Of a DNA stretch of 64,000 bases, positions 1-7,700 are shown in pieces; position 1 is the first letter of the stretch, and every line of letters starts with the position of its first letter. The notes below the pieces were generated by a model that worked only from the letters and a program-made list of their open reading frames with translations, had not been told where the DNA came from and searched no databases. The DNA is taken from NCBI RefSeq assembly GCF_018687355.1, contig NZ_CP061288.1:1250144-1314143 (forward strand), written 5' to 3'. The translations under genes and the position numbers were made by a program. The stretch comes from Polynucleobacter sp. VK25. Its GTDB lineage: Bacteria > Pseudomonadota > Gammaproteobacteria > Burkholderiales > Burkholderiaceae.

Positions 1-512
1 AAGTACGGCGGCAAGACAGTTAAGAAGAAATAAGCATACAAGCTAAAGAACAGCACCTGGAAGACGGCATTAAAGGCAACCAAGCCAGCCGCATACTCTG
101 TAGAGCCTTTAGCAATATCGTTCCAAACAATCACCATAGCAATACATGGCGCTATACCAATCAAGATCAGTCCCGCCATGTATTCCGGCTGATTGGGAAC
201 AAAAATAATGGCCAAGAAGAACATCAAGGTGGGCGCAACAATCCAATTGAGCAGGAATGCCAAGCCAAAGATCCGCTTATCCCTAAAAACATCAGGTAGG
301 TCTTCGTATTTGACCTTGGCAAACGGTGGATACATCATCAAGATCAATCCAATGGCAATCGGGATATTCGTAGTGCCCGTTTGAAAAGAGTTAATGAACC
401 CCTCTACCCCAGGGACAAAATATCCCAAACCTATTCCTGCTGCCATGGCAGCAAAAATCCACACCGTAAGATATCTATCTAAAAACGAGAGTTTGCTGGT
501 AACTGTATTCAT
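1..512 (-). CDS. acr3: ACR3-family arsenite efflux permease (C-terminus beyond window)
   Basis: Arsenite/H+ antiporter of the inner membrane that exports As(III) made by ArsC. Reading the minus strand from an ATG at 512 gives [20 protein letters not shown] followed by several hydrophobic segments. These include the ACR3 hallmark around [16 protein letters not shown], whose cysteine is the conserved one of the family. About 170 residues are visible, so roughly half of a usual 340-350 residue protein. The frame is open to base 1 and continues outside the window. The start overlaps the arsC stop (ATGA), so translation is probably coupled. It is the last visible gene of arsR-arsC-acr3. Confidence 0.9.
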   Translation of the reverse strand, partial: MNTVTSKLSFLDRYLTVWIFAAMAAGIGLGYFVPGVEGFINSFQTGTTNIPIAIGLILMMYPPFAKVKYEDLPDVFRDKRIFGLAFLLNWIVAPTLMFFLAIIFVPNQPEYMAGLILIGIAPCIAMVIVWNDIAKGSTEYAAGLVAFNAVFQVLFFSLYAYFFLTVLPPY

Positions 513-988
513 GATTTGCTGTGAATTTCTTGAAGGCTGATAGAGTTAAGTTGCTCGATTGGCAGTTCAGACAATAGATCAATACGTTTTTTTAGGCCAA
601 TCATGACTTCTTTAAATGCACGACGTTTATCGTCATCCGATCCAGCTGCTTGCGATGGATCCGGGAATCCCCAATGGGCGGTAGCTGGCTTACCTGGCCA
701 GAATGGACAGGCCTCGCCCGCTGCATTGTCACAAACTGTAACAATGAAATCCATCTTTGGAGCCTCTGGCAATCCAAATTCATCCCAAGACTTAGAACGC
801 AACCTTGATTCGTCGTAACCCATCTGTAAGGCTAGCTCACGGGCAAATGGATTTACAGATGTCCCCGGAGTAGATCCAGCGGAATAACCCACGAACTTGC
901 CGCTGGCATGCGTTGAAGCAAGCGCTTCCCCCAAGACAGAGCGAGCAGAATTATGTGTGCATAAAAAGAGAATGTTGTATTGCTTCAT
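509..988 (-). CDS. arsC: Arsenate reductase, low-molecular-weight phosphatase type
   Basis: Reduces As(V) to As(III) in the cytoplasm for export by the neighbouring ACR3 permease. 159 residues, normal for the LMW-PTP-like ArsC family. The P-loop CX5R is Cys10-THNSA-Arg16, and a DP motif (Asp110-Pro111) supplies the general acid. Cys86 and Cys94 are placed where this family keeps its resolving cysteines. The start overlaps the arsR stop by four bases (ATGA) and its stop overlaps the acr3 start likewise, so the three genes form one coupled operon. Whether it recycles through thioredoxin or glutaredoxin cannot be told from sequence. Confidence 0.95.
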   Translation of the reverse strand: MKQYNILFLCTHNSARSVLGEALASTHASGKFVGYSAGSTPGTSVNPFARELALQMGYDESRLRSKSWDEFGLPEAPKMDFIVTVCDNAAGEACPFWPGKPATAHWGFPDPSQAAGSDDDKRRAFKEVMIGLKKRIDLLSELPIEQLNSISLQEIHSKS

Positions 989-1314
989 TTTGCCTTCGCC
1001 TTTTTGGTGATCGATACTGGAGCACAGGCTTTGCCGCCACAGCAGTTTTCAAGCAAGAACGCGCTAAGCTCTTGAACCAAGCTAGCATTGGGTCGATAGA
1101 TGAGATTGCGACTCTGGCGCTCTACTGACAATAAATCCGCCCCCATCAATTCTTTTAGATGAAAGCTGAGTGTGGCGTTGGCTACGCCAAGTTTTTCAAT
1201 AATTTCACCGGGCGTTAATCCAGTATCACCACGCTGCACTACTAAGCGAAATATATTTAAACGGGTCTCTTGGCCCAGCGCTAGAAATGCTTTGATGGCA
1301 TCAGTGTTTTTCAT
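985..1314 (-). CDS. arsR: ArsR-family arsenite-responsive repressor
   Basis: SmtB/ArsR winged-helix repressor of the ars operon, 109 residues. The helix-turn-helix (about residues 34-58, TPGEIIEKLGVANATLSFHL) lacks the classical ELCVCDL metal site. Instead the protein carries Cys91-Cys92 and Cys97 in a C-terminal CCGGKAC segment. This resembles the Acidithiobacillus-type ArsR, which binds As(III) with C-terminal cysteines. A Lys/Ala tail ends the protein. It is first in the operon and presumably autoregulated through the AT-rich palindrome just upstream. GGAA lies five bases before the ATG. Confidence 0.93.
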   Translation of the reverse strand: MKNTDAIKAFLALGQETRLNIFRLVVQRGDTGLTPGEIIEKLGVANATLSFHLKELMGADLLSVERQSRNLIYRPNASLVQELSAFLLENCCGGKACAPVSITKKAKAK

Positions 1315-1321
1315 ATTTCCA

Positions 1322-1343
1322 ATTATATAGAAATATATATTTC
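1322..1343 (-). promoter_or_regulatory. Probable ars promoter and ArsR operator
   Basis: On the minus strand TATAAT occupies 1327-1322, ending only seven bases before the arsR ATG. Just upstream lies a perfect 14-bp palindrome, GAAATATATATTTC (1330-1343). A repressor bound there would block the promoter, as expected for ArsR autoregulation. No good -35 box is seen at normal spacing. Role inferred from position and symmetry. Confidence 0.5.
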
Positions 1344-1349
1344 AAGAAT

Positions 1350-1403
1350 GTGACATACAACCTCCGATAACTGACATATAACTGTCATATAAGTGTCATA
1401 TAC
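1350..1403 (+). promoter_or_regulatory. Pho box array upstream of the H1-like/ppk2 pair
   Basis: Three contiguous 11-bp direct repeats: CTGACATATAA (1371-1381), CTGTCATATAA (1382-1392) and GTGTCATATAC (1393-1403). A fourth unit, GTGACATACAA (1350-1360), lies 21 bp, about two turns, further up. The PhoB consensus is CTGTCATAAAAC repeated every 11 bp, so the match is strong. The array reads towards the H1-like gene at 1495 and sits in the region shared with arsR. PhoB is encoded in this window. An exact -10 could not be fixed. Confidence 0.78.
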
Positions 1404-1494
1404 GCTTGAAAATAGCTTGAATAGAACGTAGGATTTGTTGAGAGCCATCTCATATTCAACAATATTTGAGCCACACATCCATATAGGAATAAAC

Positions 1495-1770
1495 ATGAGT
1501 CAAAAGAAATTGGTCAAACAGTTATTTAAAAAGCTCGATAAATTAGAGTCCGACAGAGAGAAGTTGATCGATAAGCTTGCAAAAGCATTAGAGAAGCTCG
1601 ATAAAAAAGAGGCGGCCAAAAAGACACCCGCCAAGAAAGCCGCAGTGAAGAAGGTATCAGCCAAGAAAGCTTCAGCTAAAAAAGTTGCAGCAAAGAAGGC
1701 GCCAGCTAAAAAAGCAGCGGCCAAGAAAGCCCCCGCCAAAAAGACACTCAGTCCAAGCGAAGCTAGCTGA
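1495..1770 (+). CDS. Histone-H1-like Lys/Ala-rich protein (AlgP-like)
   Basis: 91 residues. The N-terminal 35 residues form a charged amphipathic helix ([27 protein letters not shown]). From about residue 40 it is a low-complexity tail of AKKA/PAKK repeats like the C-terminal tail of histone H1, AlgP and PhaF. Such tails bind DNA and polyanions; Pseudomonas AlgP is known to affect polyphosphate granules. The start at 1495 has AGGA at 1485-1488, whereas a longer frame from 1435 has no such support. The stop overlaps the ppk2 start (TGATG), and Pho boxes lie upstream. A role in polyphosphate or nucleoid organisation is inferred from this context. Confidence 0.82.
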   Translation: MSQKKLVKQLFKKLDKLESDREKLIDKLAKALEKLDKKEAAKKTPAKKAAVKKVSAKKASAKKVAAKKAPAKKAAAKKAPAKKTLSPSEAS

Positions 1771-2543
1771 TGGGTCATAAAAATAAAGATAAGCTAGAAC
1801 AATCTAGCTATGATGAACAACTTCGCCTATTGCAAATAGAGCTAGTCAAACTGCAAAATAGTTTAATTAGCAAAGGAGATCAGATACTGGTCATCCTTGA
1901 GGGTCGTGACACAGCCGGTAAAGACGGCACTATAAAAGTCATCACCCAACACTTAAGTCCAAGAGAAACGCGTGTTGTTGCACTCGGAAAACCATCCGAT
2001 AGCGAATCTGCAGAGTGGTATTTTCAAAGATACGTAGCTGAGTTACCAAAAAAAGGGGAATTCGTACTCTTTAATCGCAGTTGGTACAACCGCGCCGGTG
2101 TTGAAGTGGTGATGAACTTTTGCACCAAGCCCCAGCATGCTAACTTCATAAATACAGTCAATGAGTTTGAGTCCATCCTAGCTAGCTCAGGCATCACTAT
2201 CCTCAAATACTATTTAGATATCTCTAAAAAAGAACAAGCCCTTCGTCTTGCAGATAGAGCGAAGGATCCGCTCAAGCAATGGAAAATCAGTCCAATTGAT
2301 CAGCAAGCGCAGAAAAACTGGAATGCTTATAGCAAGTGTAGAAATGAGATGCTAGAAAAAACTAGTACTGCAGATGCGCCTTGGATCGTTGTAAAGGCTA
2401 GCGATAAAAAAATTGCCCATTTCAATATGATTCAAGACCTGTTATCGAGAGTTACCTATCCAGGTAAAGATAAAAACCTGCTGAAGGCGAATAAAGACAT
2501 CATCTTCAAATGGGATGGGAAATTATCTAAGCTAGAAAAGTAG
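1770..2543 (+). CDS. ppk2: Polyphosphate kinase 2 family protein (copy A)
   Basis: Transfers phosphate between polyphosphate and nucleoside diphosphates, usually favouring NTP synthesis. 257 residues, one PPK2 domain. Walker A is [10 protein letters not shown] (residues 45-54). The lid/Walker B segment is [10 protein letters not shown] (101-110), with Asn102 where copy B has Asp. [10 protein letters not shown] and the C-terminal APWIVV segment are also PPK2 hallmarks. Translationally coupled to the H1-like gene by TGATG and presumably under the same Pho boxes. Convergent with the second ppk2, five bases between stops. Substrate class (ADP, GDP or AMP) cannot be assigned from the sequence alone. 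Confidence 0.9.
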   Translation: MGHKNKDKLEQSSYDEQLRLLQIELVKLQNSLISKGDQILVILEGRDTAGKDGTIKVITQHLSPRETRVVALGKPSDSESAEWYFQRYVAELPKKGEFVLFNRSWYNRAGVEVVMNFCTKPQHANFINTVNEFESILASSGITILKYYLDISKKEQALRLADRAKDPLKQWKISPIDQQAQKNWNAYSKCRNEMLEKTSTADAPWIVVKASDKKIAHFNMIQDLLSRVTYPGKDKNLLKANKDIIFKWDGKLSKLEK

Positions 2544-2548
2544 CTTCT

Positions 2549-3454
2549 TTAGAAAACCTCAGGAACATACAGGTCCGGAGGTACTGGCCCGCGCAGATAA
2601 TCAGGGTTATGTACACGCTTAGGCAAAGTAATGACTGGGTGATCAATTTCTTTATACGGTATTTGACTCAGCAAATGCGTTATGCAGTTTAGGCGTGCTT
2701 TTTTCTTATCATTAGCAGCAACCACCCACCAAGGCGCCTCAGGTATATGCGTGCGCTCCAACATAGTTTCCTTTGCTTTGGTGTAAGCCTCCCAGAGTCT
2801 TCTGGCCTCCAGATCCATTGGGCTTAGCTTCCACTGCTTTAATGGGTCATGAATACGCATCATGAAGCGGTTGTATTGCTCATCATCAGAGATTGAGAAC
2901 CAATACTTAATGAGAATAATTCCAGAGCTGATCATCATGCGCTCAAGATCCGGAACAGTTCTGAGAAACTCTTCGTACTCATCATCGGTACAAAAACCCA
3001 TCACCTTCTCTACACCGGCTCGGTTGTACCAGCTTCTATCAAATAAAACGATCTCGCCACCAGCTGGCAGCTGGGAAATATATCTTTGGAAATACCACTG
3101 TGTTTTCTCGCGCTCATTGGGTGCGGGTAAAGCAACTACCTTACATACGCGAGGATTGAGTCGCTGAGTAATACGCTTAATGGCACCACCCTTACCCGCG
3201 GAATCTCTTCCTTCAAATAGGACCGCTACCTTTAGTTTGTTCTCTACTACCCAGTCTTGGAGTTTTACTAACTCACCCTGAAGCCTAAAGAGCTCACGGA
3301 AGTAAACATTACGTGGAATTTGCGAATGGCTGTCACCATCAGGAGAAAGGCGATCATCATCGAGCTCCATTTCAAGCTCTTCATCCATGCTGTCAAGAAT
3401 TTCCTCTTGAGCACGGCGATACCACTCGGCCATTTCTTTATGTTTTGATGTCAT
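2549..3454 (-). CDS. ppk2: Polyphosphate kinase 2 family protein (copy B)
   Basis: Second PPK2 paralogue, 301 residues from the chosen ATG at 3454, which has GGAA upstream. A longer frame to 3571 would run into the acyltransferase gene. An acidic N-terminal extension (residues about 20-45, rich in D/E) precedes the domain. Walker A is EGRDSAGKGGAI (81-92); the [10 protein letters not shown] motif keeps Asp139. Compared with copy A it is clearly diverged, so this is not a recent duplication. It lies 50 bp downstream of the acyltransferase on the same strand and may share the Pho-box promoter at 4.3 kb. Direction of catalysis and base preference unknown. Confidence 0.9.
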   Translation of the reverse strand: MTSKHKEMAEWYRRAQEEILDSMDEELEMELDDDRLSPDGDSHSQIPRNVYFRELFRLQGELVKLQDWVVENKLKVAVLFEGRDSAGKGGAIKRITQRLNPRVCKVVALPAPNEREKTQWYFQRYISQLPAGGEIVLFDRSWYNRAGVEKVMGFCTDDEYEEFLRTVPDLERMMISSGIILIKYWFSISDDEQYNRFMMRIHDPLKQWKLSPMDLEARRLWEAYTKAKETMLERTHIPEAPWWVVAANDKKKARLNCITHLLSQIPYKEIDHPVITLPKRVHNPDYLRGPVPPDLYVPEVF

Positions 3455-3504
3455 TAGCGTTCCATTCCTAGAATACTTTATAGCGAGGAAAGATGACACT
3501 TTTG

Positions 3505-4293
3505 TTACATCAAGGGTTGATTGCCTTTTAATTGATTGGAAATGGCCTCTTGGCTGTGCAAAGCAAGCCACTTGCGGTCTTTAGAAGTTTCGGGACTAGC
3601 CCCTGAAGGCGGGATAAAGCTCAACTCAACAACAATTTGGCGGTGATTCAAAATCTTTGCCATTGACTCAAGTAGTCCCATATCTCCTACAAAAGCTGGG
3701 ACCACGCTTCTGGCTCCAGAGACGGAAGAGCGGTAGGTTATTGCCAGGGAATAGACCGGAACCCGCGCAATAACAGCAGATTCAAATAAATTGGGCTTAA
3801 ACGGCAAAACGCTCTCGCCTATTGTGGAGGTTCCCTCCGGAAAGATACAGACTGACTGAGTTTTGAGCACGTCGCTAACCTCACTGGCAACCTGTCTTCC
3901 ATGACGAGCGCTATCGCGCTTAATAAATACCGTACCTAATTGTTTGGCCATCCATCCAAATACAGGCCAACTCTCCACATCTGACTTGGCTACAAAGCGA
4001 ATAGGCTTGTATGCATTAATCGCATGGATATCCATCCAGGAGATATGGTTTGATGCCAAAAGGAATGGTGTTGCAGGAAGCATCCCTTGGTGAATTACTC
4101 TGAGATCGATTCCAAAAATATTGAGCAATCTCATAGACCAAGCTTGGATCAATTGATTTTTAAGCCTCTGATCAGCAAACGGAAAACGAAAAGATAAGGT
4201 TACCAAGCCAGCAATGACGTGGGCCCACACCCTTACCCAAGAGCAAGCTATAGATCCAGCAGGTTGTCGTTTTAATGGTTGACTCTGATTCAT
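3505..4293 (-). CDS. PlsC/OlsA-like lysolipid acyltransferase
   Basis: Inner-membrane-associated acyltransferase of the PlsC family, 262 residues. The catalytic HX4D motif is His83-ISWM-Asp88, and FPEGTS (151-156) contains the substrate-binding Glu-Gly. An N-terminal hydrophobic stretch (about 20-38) anchors it. Family members either make phosphatidic acid (PlsC) or add the second acyl chain to lyso-ornithine lipid (OlsA). An OlsB-like protein lies 2.4 kb away and Pho boxes lie in the divergent promoter, so OlsA is the more attractive reading. That is inference. Divergent from the PlcP-like gene, 102 bp apart. Confidence 0.88.
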   Translation of the reverse strand: MNQSQPLKRQPAGSIACSWVRVWAHVIAGLVTLSFRFPFADQRLKNQLIQAWSMRLLNIFGIDLRVIHQGMLPATPFLLASNHISWMDIHAINAYKPIRFVAKSDVESWPVFGWMAKQLGTVFIKRDSARHGRQVASEVSDVLKTQSVCIFPEGTSTIGESVLPFKPNLFESAVIARVPVYSLAITYRSSVSGARSVVPAFVGDMGLLESMAKILNHRQIVVELSFIPPSGASPETSKDRKWLALHSQEAISNQLKGNQPLM

Positions 4294-4331
4294 ATAGCTG
4301 AAATATAAATCAAGTTATGAAATTAATTCCG

Positions 4332-4389
4332 CCGTCATAAAACTGCCTTAGAACTGTCACTCTAGTTTCACACTCAGCAGGCTTAATAC
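4332..4389 (+). promoter_or_regulatory. Pho box and -10 in the acyltransferase/plcP-like divergent promoter
   Basis: 11-bp units in phase: CCGTCATAAAA (4332-4342), CTGCCTTAGAA (4343-4353), CTGTCACTCTA (4354-4364), and a weaker GTTTCACACTC (4365-4375). They match the PhoB consensus CTGTCATAAAA/CTGTCAC. A -10-like TAATAC follows at 4384-4389, six bases before the ATG at 4396. PhoB control of the plcP-like operon, and perhaps of the divergent acyltransferase, is inferred. Confidence 0.7.
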
Positions 4390-4395
4390 TGTTTC

Positions 4396-5205
4396 ATGAT
4401 GCATTACAAAGCCATCTGGATTTCAGACGTACACCTGGGAACATCAGGGTGTCAGGCAGACTACCTTCTTGATTTCCTAAAGCATAACGAAGCGGATAAA
4501 TTCTACCTAGTTGGCGACATTATTGATGGCTGGAGACTGAAAAAGTCTTTCTACTGGCCGCAAACACACAATGACGTTGTTCAAAAACTGTTACGTAAGG
4601 CCCGTAAAGGCAGTGAAGTGATCTATGTTCCTGGCAATCATGACGAAAGCGCTAGACAGTTCTTTGGACTCTCTTTTGGTGATGTAAAAGTAGTTGAAGA
4701 AGTCATTCATACAACGGCAGATGGCAGAAAGCTATGGGTAACGCATGGCGATCAGTTTGATGGTGTGATGCAATACGCCAAGTGGCTTGCCTACGTTGGT
4801 GACAACCTATATTCGTTCATCCTCTATGTCAATCGCTACTTCAATATGGTCCGCGCCAGGATGGGGCTGCAATATTGGTCCCTGTCTCAATATCTGAAGC
4901 ACCAAGTAAAGAACGCAGTCAGCTATATCGCCGACTTTGAACACATCATGGCCAGAGAGGCTCGCTTAAGAGGCTGCGATGGCGTTGTGTGCGGCCACAT
5001 ACACAAAGCAGAAATTCGTGAGATCGATGGACTGCTGTATTGCAACGATGGTGATTGGGTCGAAAGCCTCTCCGCCTTAGTTGAAACACAGACTGGCGAA
5101 CTCAAAATTATTTACTGGACGCATATCAAGGGTGAGCCAGTAGAAGCCCCTCAAATTACCCTTCAACCTGCTATCGAATCACTTATCAAAGAGGCTGTGC
5201 TATGA
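4396..5205 (+). CDS. LpxH-type metallophosphoesterase, probable phospholipase C PlcP
   Basis: Calcineurin-like metallophosphoesterase of 269 residues. Metal ligands are seen in SDVHLG (Asp11, His13), GDIIDGW (Asp41), GNHDE (Asn81, His82), THGDQFD (His117) and CGHIHKAE. Automatic annotation usually calls this family UDP-2,3-diacylglucosamine diphosphatase (LpxH). However, the Pho-regulated PlcP of rhizobia and marine bacteria, which strips headgroups from phospholipids to give diacylglycerol, belongs here and is typically followed by a GT4 gene, as it is in this window. The stop overlaps that gene by ATGA. PlcP is favoured by context, not proven. No ribosome binding site precedes the start. 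Confidence 0.85.
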   Translation: MMHYKAIWISDVHLGTSGCQADYLLDFLKHNEADKFYLVGDIIDGWRLKKSFYWPQTHNDVVQKLLRKARKGSEVIYVPGNHDESARQFFGLSFGDVKVVEEVIHTTADGRKLWVTHGDQFDGVMQYAKWLAYVGDNLYSFILYVNRYFNMVRARMGLQYWSLSQYLKHQVKNAVSYIADFEHIMAREARLRGCDGVVCGHIHKAEIREIDGLLYCNDGDWVESLSALVETQTGELKIIYWTHIKGEPVEAPQITLQPAIESLIKEAVL

Positions 5206-6230
5206 AAATTATGATCATCACCGATGCATGGGATCCACAGGTTAACGGCGTTGTCCGAACACTTAAACAAACTCGTGCTGAATTAACTGCCATGGGTCAT
5301 GAAGTAGAGATGATTACGCCAACGGGCTTTAAATCGATTCCTTGCCCAACGTATCCCGATATCGCCCTCTCACTCTTTCCAGGCAAAGAAGTGGCTCGTC
5401 GCATTAAAGAATTTGCTCCAGATGCAATGCATATTGCTACAGAGGGACCATTAGGTTTATCTGCCCGCGCCTATGCGGTAAAGAATCGCTTACCGTTCTC
5501 TACCGCGTATCACACACGCTTCCCCGAATATGTCAAAGCGCGCACCGGCATCCCATTGGCAATTACTTATGCGTTTATTCGCTGGTTCCACGGCCCGTCA
5601 ATGGCTGTGATGGCACCAACTATTGTCGTTAAAGATGATTTAGAGAAATATGGCCTCAAGAATGTGGTGTTGTGGTCCAGGGGTGTAGATCTCGATATTT
5701 TTAAGATGCAAGATTCAAAAGCCTTAAACACTGCTCACCCGATTTTCTTGTATGTGGGCCGAGTTGCTGTTGAGAAAAACATCAATGCATTCTTAGAAAT
5801 TGATTTGCCAGGTTCAAAGTGGGTGGTAGGAGACGGTCCAGCAATGGCTGGCATAAAAGAAAAATACCCAGAAGTGAATTATCTGGGAATACTACAGCAG
5901 CATGAGTTAGCAAAAGTGTATGCAGCAGCAGATGTATTTGTATTTCCTAGCAAGACCGATACGTTTGGATTAGTTCTACTTGAGGCAATGGCTTGCGGTA
6001 CGCCAGTTGCAGCCTATCCAGTAACTGGTCCGATTGATGTCTTAGGGAACTCTAATTCGGGCGCCATGAATGAAGACTTGCGCGAAGCGTGCTTGCAGGC
6101 ACTCAAGATTCCTCGTGAGGTTGCACGCGCACATGCAGAGAAGTTCTCCTGGAGAGCAGCTTCAGAGCAGTTTGCCAATCACCTCAAGCCAGTGCCGACT
6201 ACAGAAGTTCACGTTACTGCGCTTGCTTAA
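5202..6230 (+). CDS. GT4 glycosyltransferase, probable diacylglycerol glycosyltransferase (Agt-like)
   Basis: GT-B fold, family 4, 342 residues. The N-terminal Rossmann domain opens with MKIMIITDAWDPQVNGVVRT. The C-terminal donor domain carries YVGRVAVEKN, GDGPA and SKTDTFGLVLLEAMACGTPV. The first acidic residue of the EX7E motif is Asp, as in several MgtA/Agt relatives. Overlaps the PlcP-like stop by four bases. In phosphate-starved bacteria, PlcP-derived diacylglycerol is glycosylated by such an enzyme to make phosphorus-free glycolipids. Acceptor and sugar donor are inferred from context. A mannosyltransferase acting on another lipid remains possible. Confidence 0.88.
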   Translation: MKIMIITDAWDPQVNGVVRTLKQTRAELTAMGHEVEMITPTGFKSIPCPTYPDIALSLFPGKEVARRIKEFAPDAMHIATEGPLGLSARAYAVKNRLPFSTAYHTRFPEYVKARTGIPLAITYAFIRWFHGPSMAVMAPTIVVKDDLEKYGLKNVVLWSRGVDLDIFKMQDSKALNTAHPIFLYVGRVAVEKNINAFLEIDLPGSKWVVGDGPAMAGIKEKYPEVNYLGILQQHELAKVYAAADVFVFPSKTDTFGLVLLEAMACGTPVAAYPVTGPIDVLGNSNSGAMNEDLREACLQALKIPREVARAHAEKFSWRAASEQFANHLKPVPTTEVHVTALA

Positions 6231-6239
6231 AGAAAGTTC

Positions 6240-6647
6240 ATGTTGAACACTCCATATCATATCGACCAAAACCCCCACAAGGGTAATCGCGGTCTTGCCA
6301 GAGCATGGCATGCAGCGAAGAACTCTTGGTGCGGGTTGGTTTATGCATTTATGGAAGAAAGTGCTTTTAGGCAAGAGCTCACTTTATTTGCATTGTTAAC
6401 ACCGGTCGCCTTTTTTCTACCGATATCACTGCTAGAGAAAGCATTACTGGTTTCTTCATTAGTAATGGTTCTCGTCATTGAGCTACTGAACTCTAGTGTA
6501 GAAGCAGCAATCGATCGCATCTCGTTCGAACATCATGATCTTTCAAAGCGAGCAAAAGATTTTGGTAGTGCTGCCGTCATGCTTGCTCTATTTGTGGCGG
6601 CCCTGCTCTGGGCTGCAGTTTGTATCCCTGTAATCCTCAAGCTCTAA
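6240..6647 (+). CDS. dgkA: Diacylglycerol kinase
   Basis: Small integral-membrane kinase that converts diacylglycerol to phosphatidic acid using ATP. 135 residues with three membrane segments. Family signatures are EESAFRQE (near residue 40), VIELLNSSVEAAIDR (the catalytic stretch with essential Glu and Asn) and SKRAKDFGSAAV. Nine bases after the glycosyltransferase stop, so in the same transcript. In this setting it can return diacylglycerol released by the PlcP-like enzyme to the phospholipid pool when phosphate is restored, or limit its accumulation. Confidence 0.95.
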   Translation: MLNTPYHIDQNPHKGNRGLARAWHAAKNSWCGLVYAFMEESAFRQELTLFALLTPVAFFLPISLLEKALLVSSLVMVLVIELLNSSVEAAIDRISFEHHDLSKRAKDFGSAAVMLALFVAALLWAAVCIPVILKL

Positions 6648-6681
6648 ACCATTTTTTGAATTTCATCCTCCAAGGCTAACT

Positions 6682-7605
6682 ATGTCTGATATCCCTAATC
6701 CAATCGGCTCATTTGAGATTTTCGCTCCTAAAAAGGTCAAGGCCTTAAAAAGAAAGAAGCCAAATACCTTTCAAAAACTCTCAAAAAAGTTAGCTAAGAA
6801 ACTTTTTGGCAAGAAGTTTGTCACCAAGACAAGGGCTGAGCTCAGAGAAACGGATATCACCCCCGCTATTCAGATAGATAAACCCAAAAAACCTGCATTT
6901 AAAATTATTTGGGCAAGCACCCCAGGCGAGATTAAAGAAGCACAAAGACTACGTTACAAAGTGTTTGCGGAAGAAATGGGTGCGAATCTCCCAAGCAATG
7001 CAGAACGCTTAGATATTGATGAATTCGATGCTTATTGCGATCACTTATTAATCCGCGATCAAGACAGCTTAAAGGTTGTTGGAACCTACCGCGTACTGCC
7101 ACCACATAAAGCCCAAGAGATTGGCCGCCTCTACTCCGATTCTGAGTTTGATCTTTCCCGCATTGACCACCTGCGCCCTAAATTGGTTGAGTTAGGTAGA
7201 TCCTGCGTACACCAAGACTATCGCTCAGGCGCTGTAATCATGGCTCTCTGGAGTGGTTTGGCACAATATATGCAGAAGAACGGATATGAAATCATGCTGG
7301 GCTGCGCTAGCATCCCCATGGCTGATGGTGGCCACTTTGCGGCGAGTCTTTATAACTCCCTAGGCAATGATCAAATGGCGCCTACAGAATTCCATGCCTT
7401 CCCGCGTCTTCCATTGCCTCTTGATAAATTAAATGGCGGCTTAGATGTTCAGCCCCCACCATTGATCAAAGGCTACCTAAAGCTAGGAGCAAAAATTTGT
7501 AGCGCTCCAGCCTGGGATCCAGACTTTAATACAGCCGACTTATTAACAATGCTGCGCCTATCAGAAATCAACCCACGTTATGCAAAGCATTTTCTTGGCT
7601 TGTAA
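6682..7605 (+). CDS. OlsB-like GNAT acyltransferase (ornithine lipid synthesis)
   Basis: 307 residues. The first 75 are strongly basic and low-complexity (KKVKALKRKK, KKLAKKLFGKK). The rest matches the hemolysin/OlsB branch of the GNAT fold: AQRLRYKVFAEEMGA, VVGTYRVLPP, VELGRSCVHQDYRSG, LGCASIP. OlsB joins a 3-hydroxyacyl chain from ACP to ornithine, the first step of ornithine lipid synthesis. It is last in the plcP-agt-dgkA run, 34 bp after dgkA, and is followed by a terminator. The basic N-terminal extension is longer than usual and may bind membrane. OlsB function is inferred from family plus the OlsA-like neighbour. Confidence 0.83.
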   Translation: MSDIPNPIGSFEIFAPKKVKALKRKKPNTFQKLSKKLAKKLFGKKFVTKTRAELRETDITPAIQIDKPKKPAFKIIWASTPGEIKEAQRLRYKVFAEEMGANLPSNAERLDIDEFDAYCDHLLIRDQDSLKVVGTYRVLPPHKAQEIGRLYSDSEFDLSRIDHLRPKLVELGRSCVHQDYRSGAVIMALWSGLAQYMQKNGYEIMLGCASIPMADGGHFAASLYNSLGNDQMAPTEFHAFPRLPLPLDKLNGGLDVQPPPLIKGYLKLGAKICSAPAWDPDFNTADLLTMLRLSEINPRYAKHFLGL

Positions 7606-7622
7606 CTTGGGGATTAACCAAT

Positions 7623-7655
7623 AAAAAAGCCACTTCATAAGGAAGTGGCTTTTTT
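7623..7655. terminator. Bidirectional terminator between olsB-like and ppx
   Basis: Perfect stem GCCACTTC / GAAGTGGC (7629-7636, 7642-7649) with loop ATAAG. It is flanked by an A-run before and a T-run after, so it can terminate both convergent genes. Confidence 0.93.
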
Positions 7656-7700
7656 ACTTCTTGTTATTTCTAATTGTTTCTTACTATCTCTTCATTCCTC

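Noticed and set aside
193..384. 63-codon plus-strand frame
   Set aside because: Lies fully antisense to the clear acr3 reading frame.
1600..1750. Short tandem DNA repeats, possible CRISPR or satellite
   Set aside because: They are codon-level repeats of the Lys/Ala tail with no constant spacer.
1500..1778. Hydrophobic repetitive 92-codon frame opposite the H1-like gene
   Set aside because: It is the mirror of the AKKA/PAKK codon repeats; the plus-strand frame has a ribosome binding site and coupling to ppk2.
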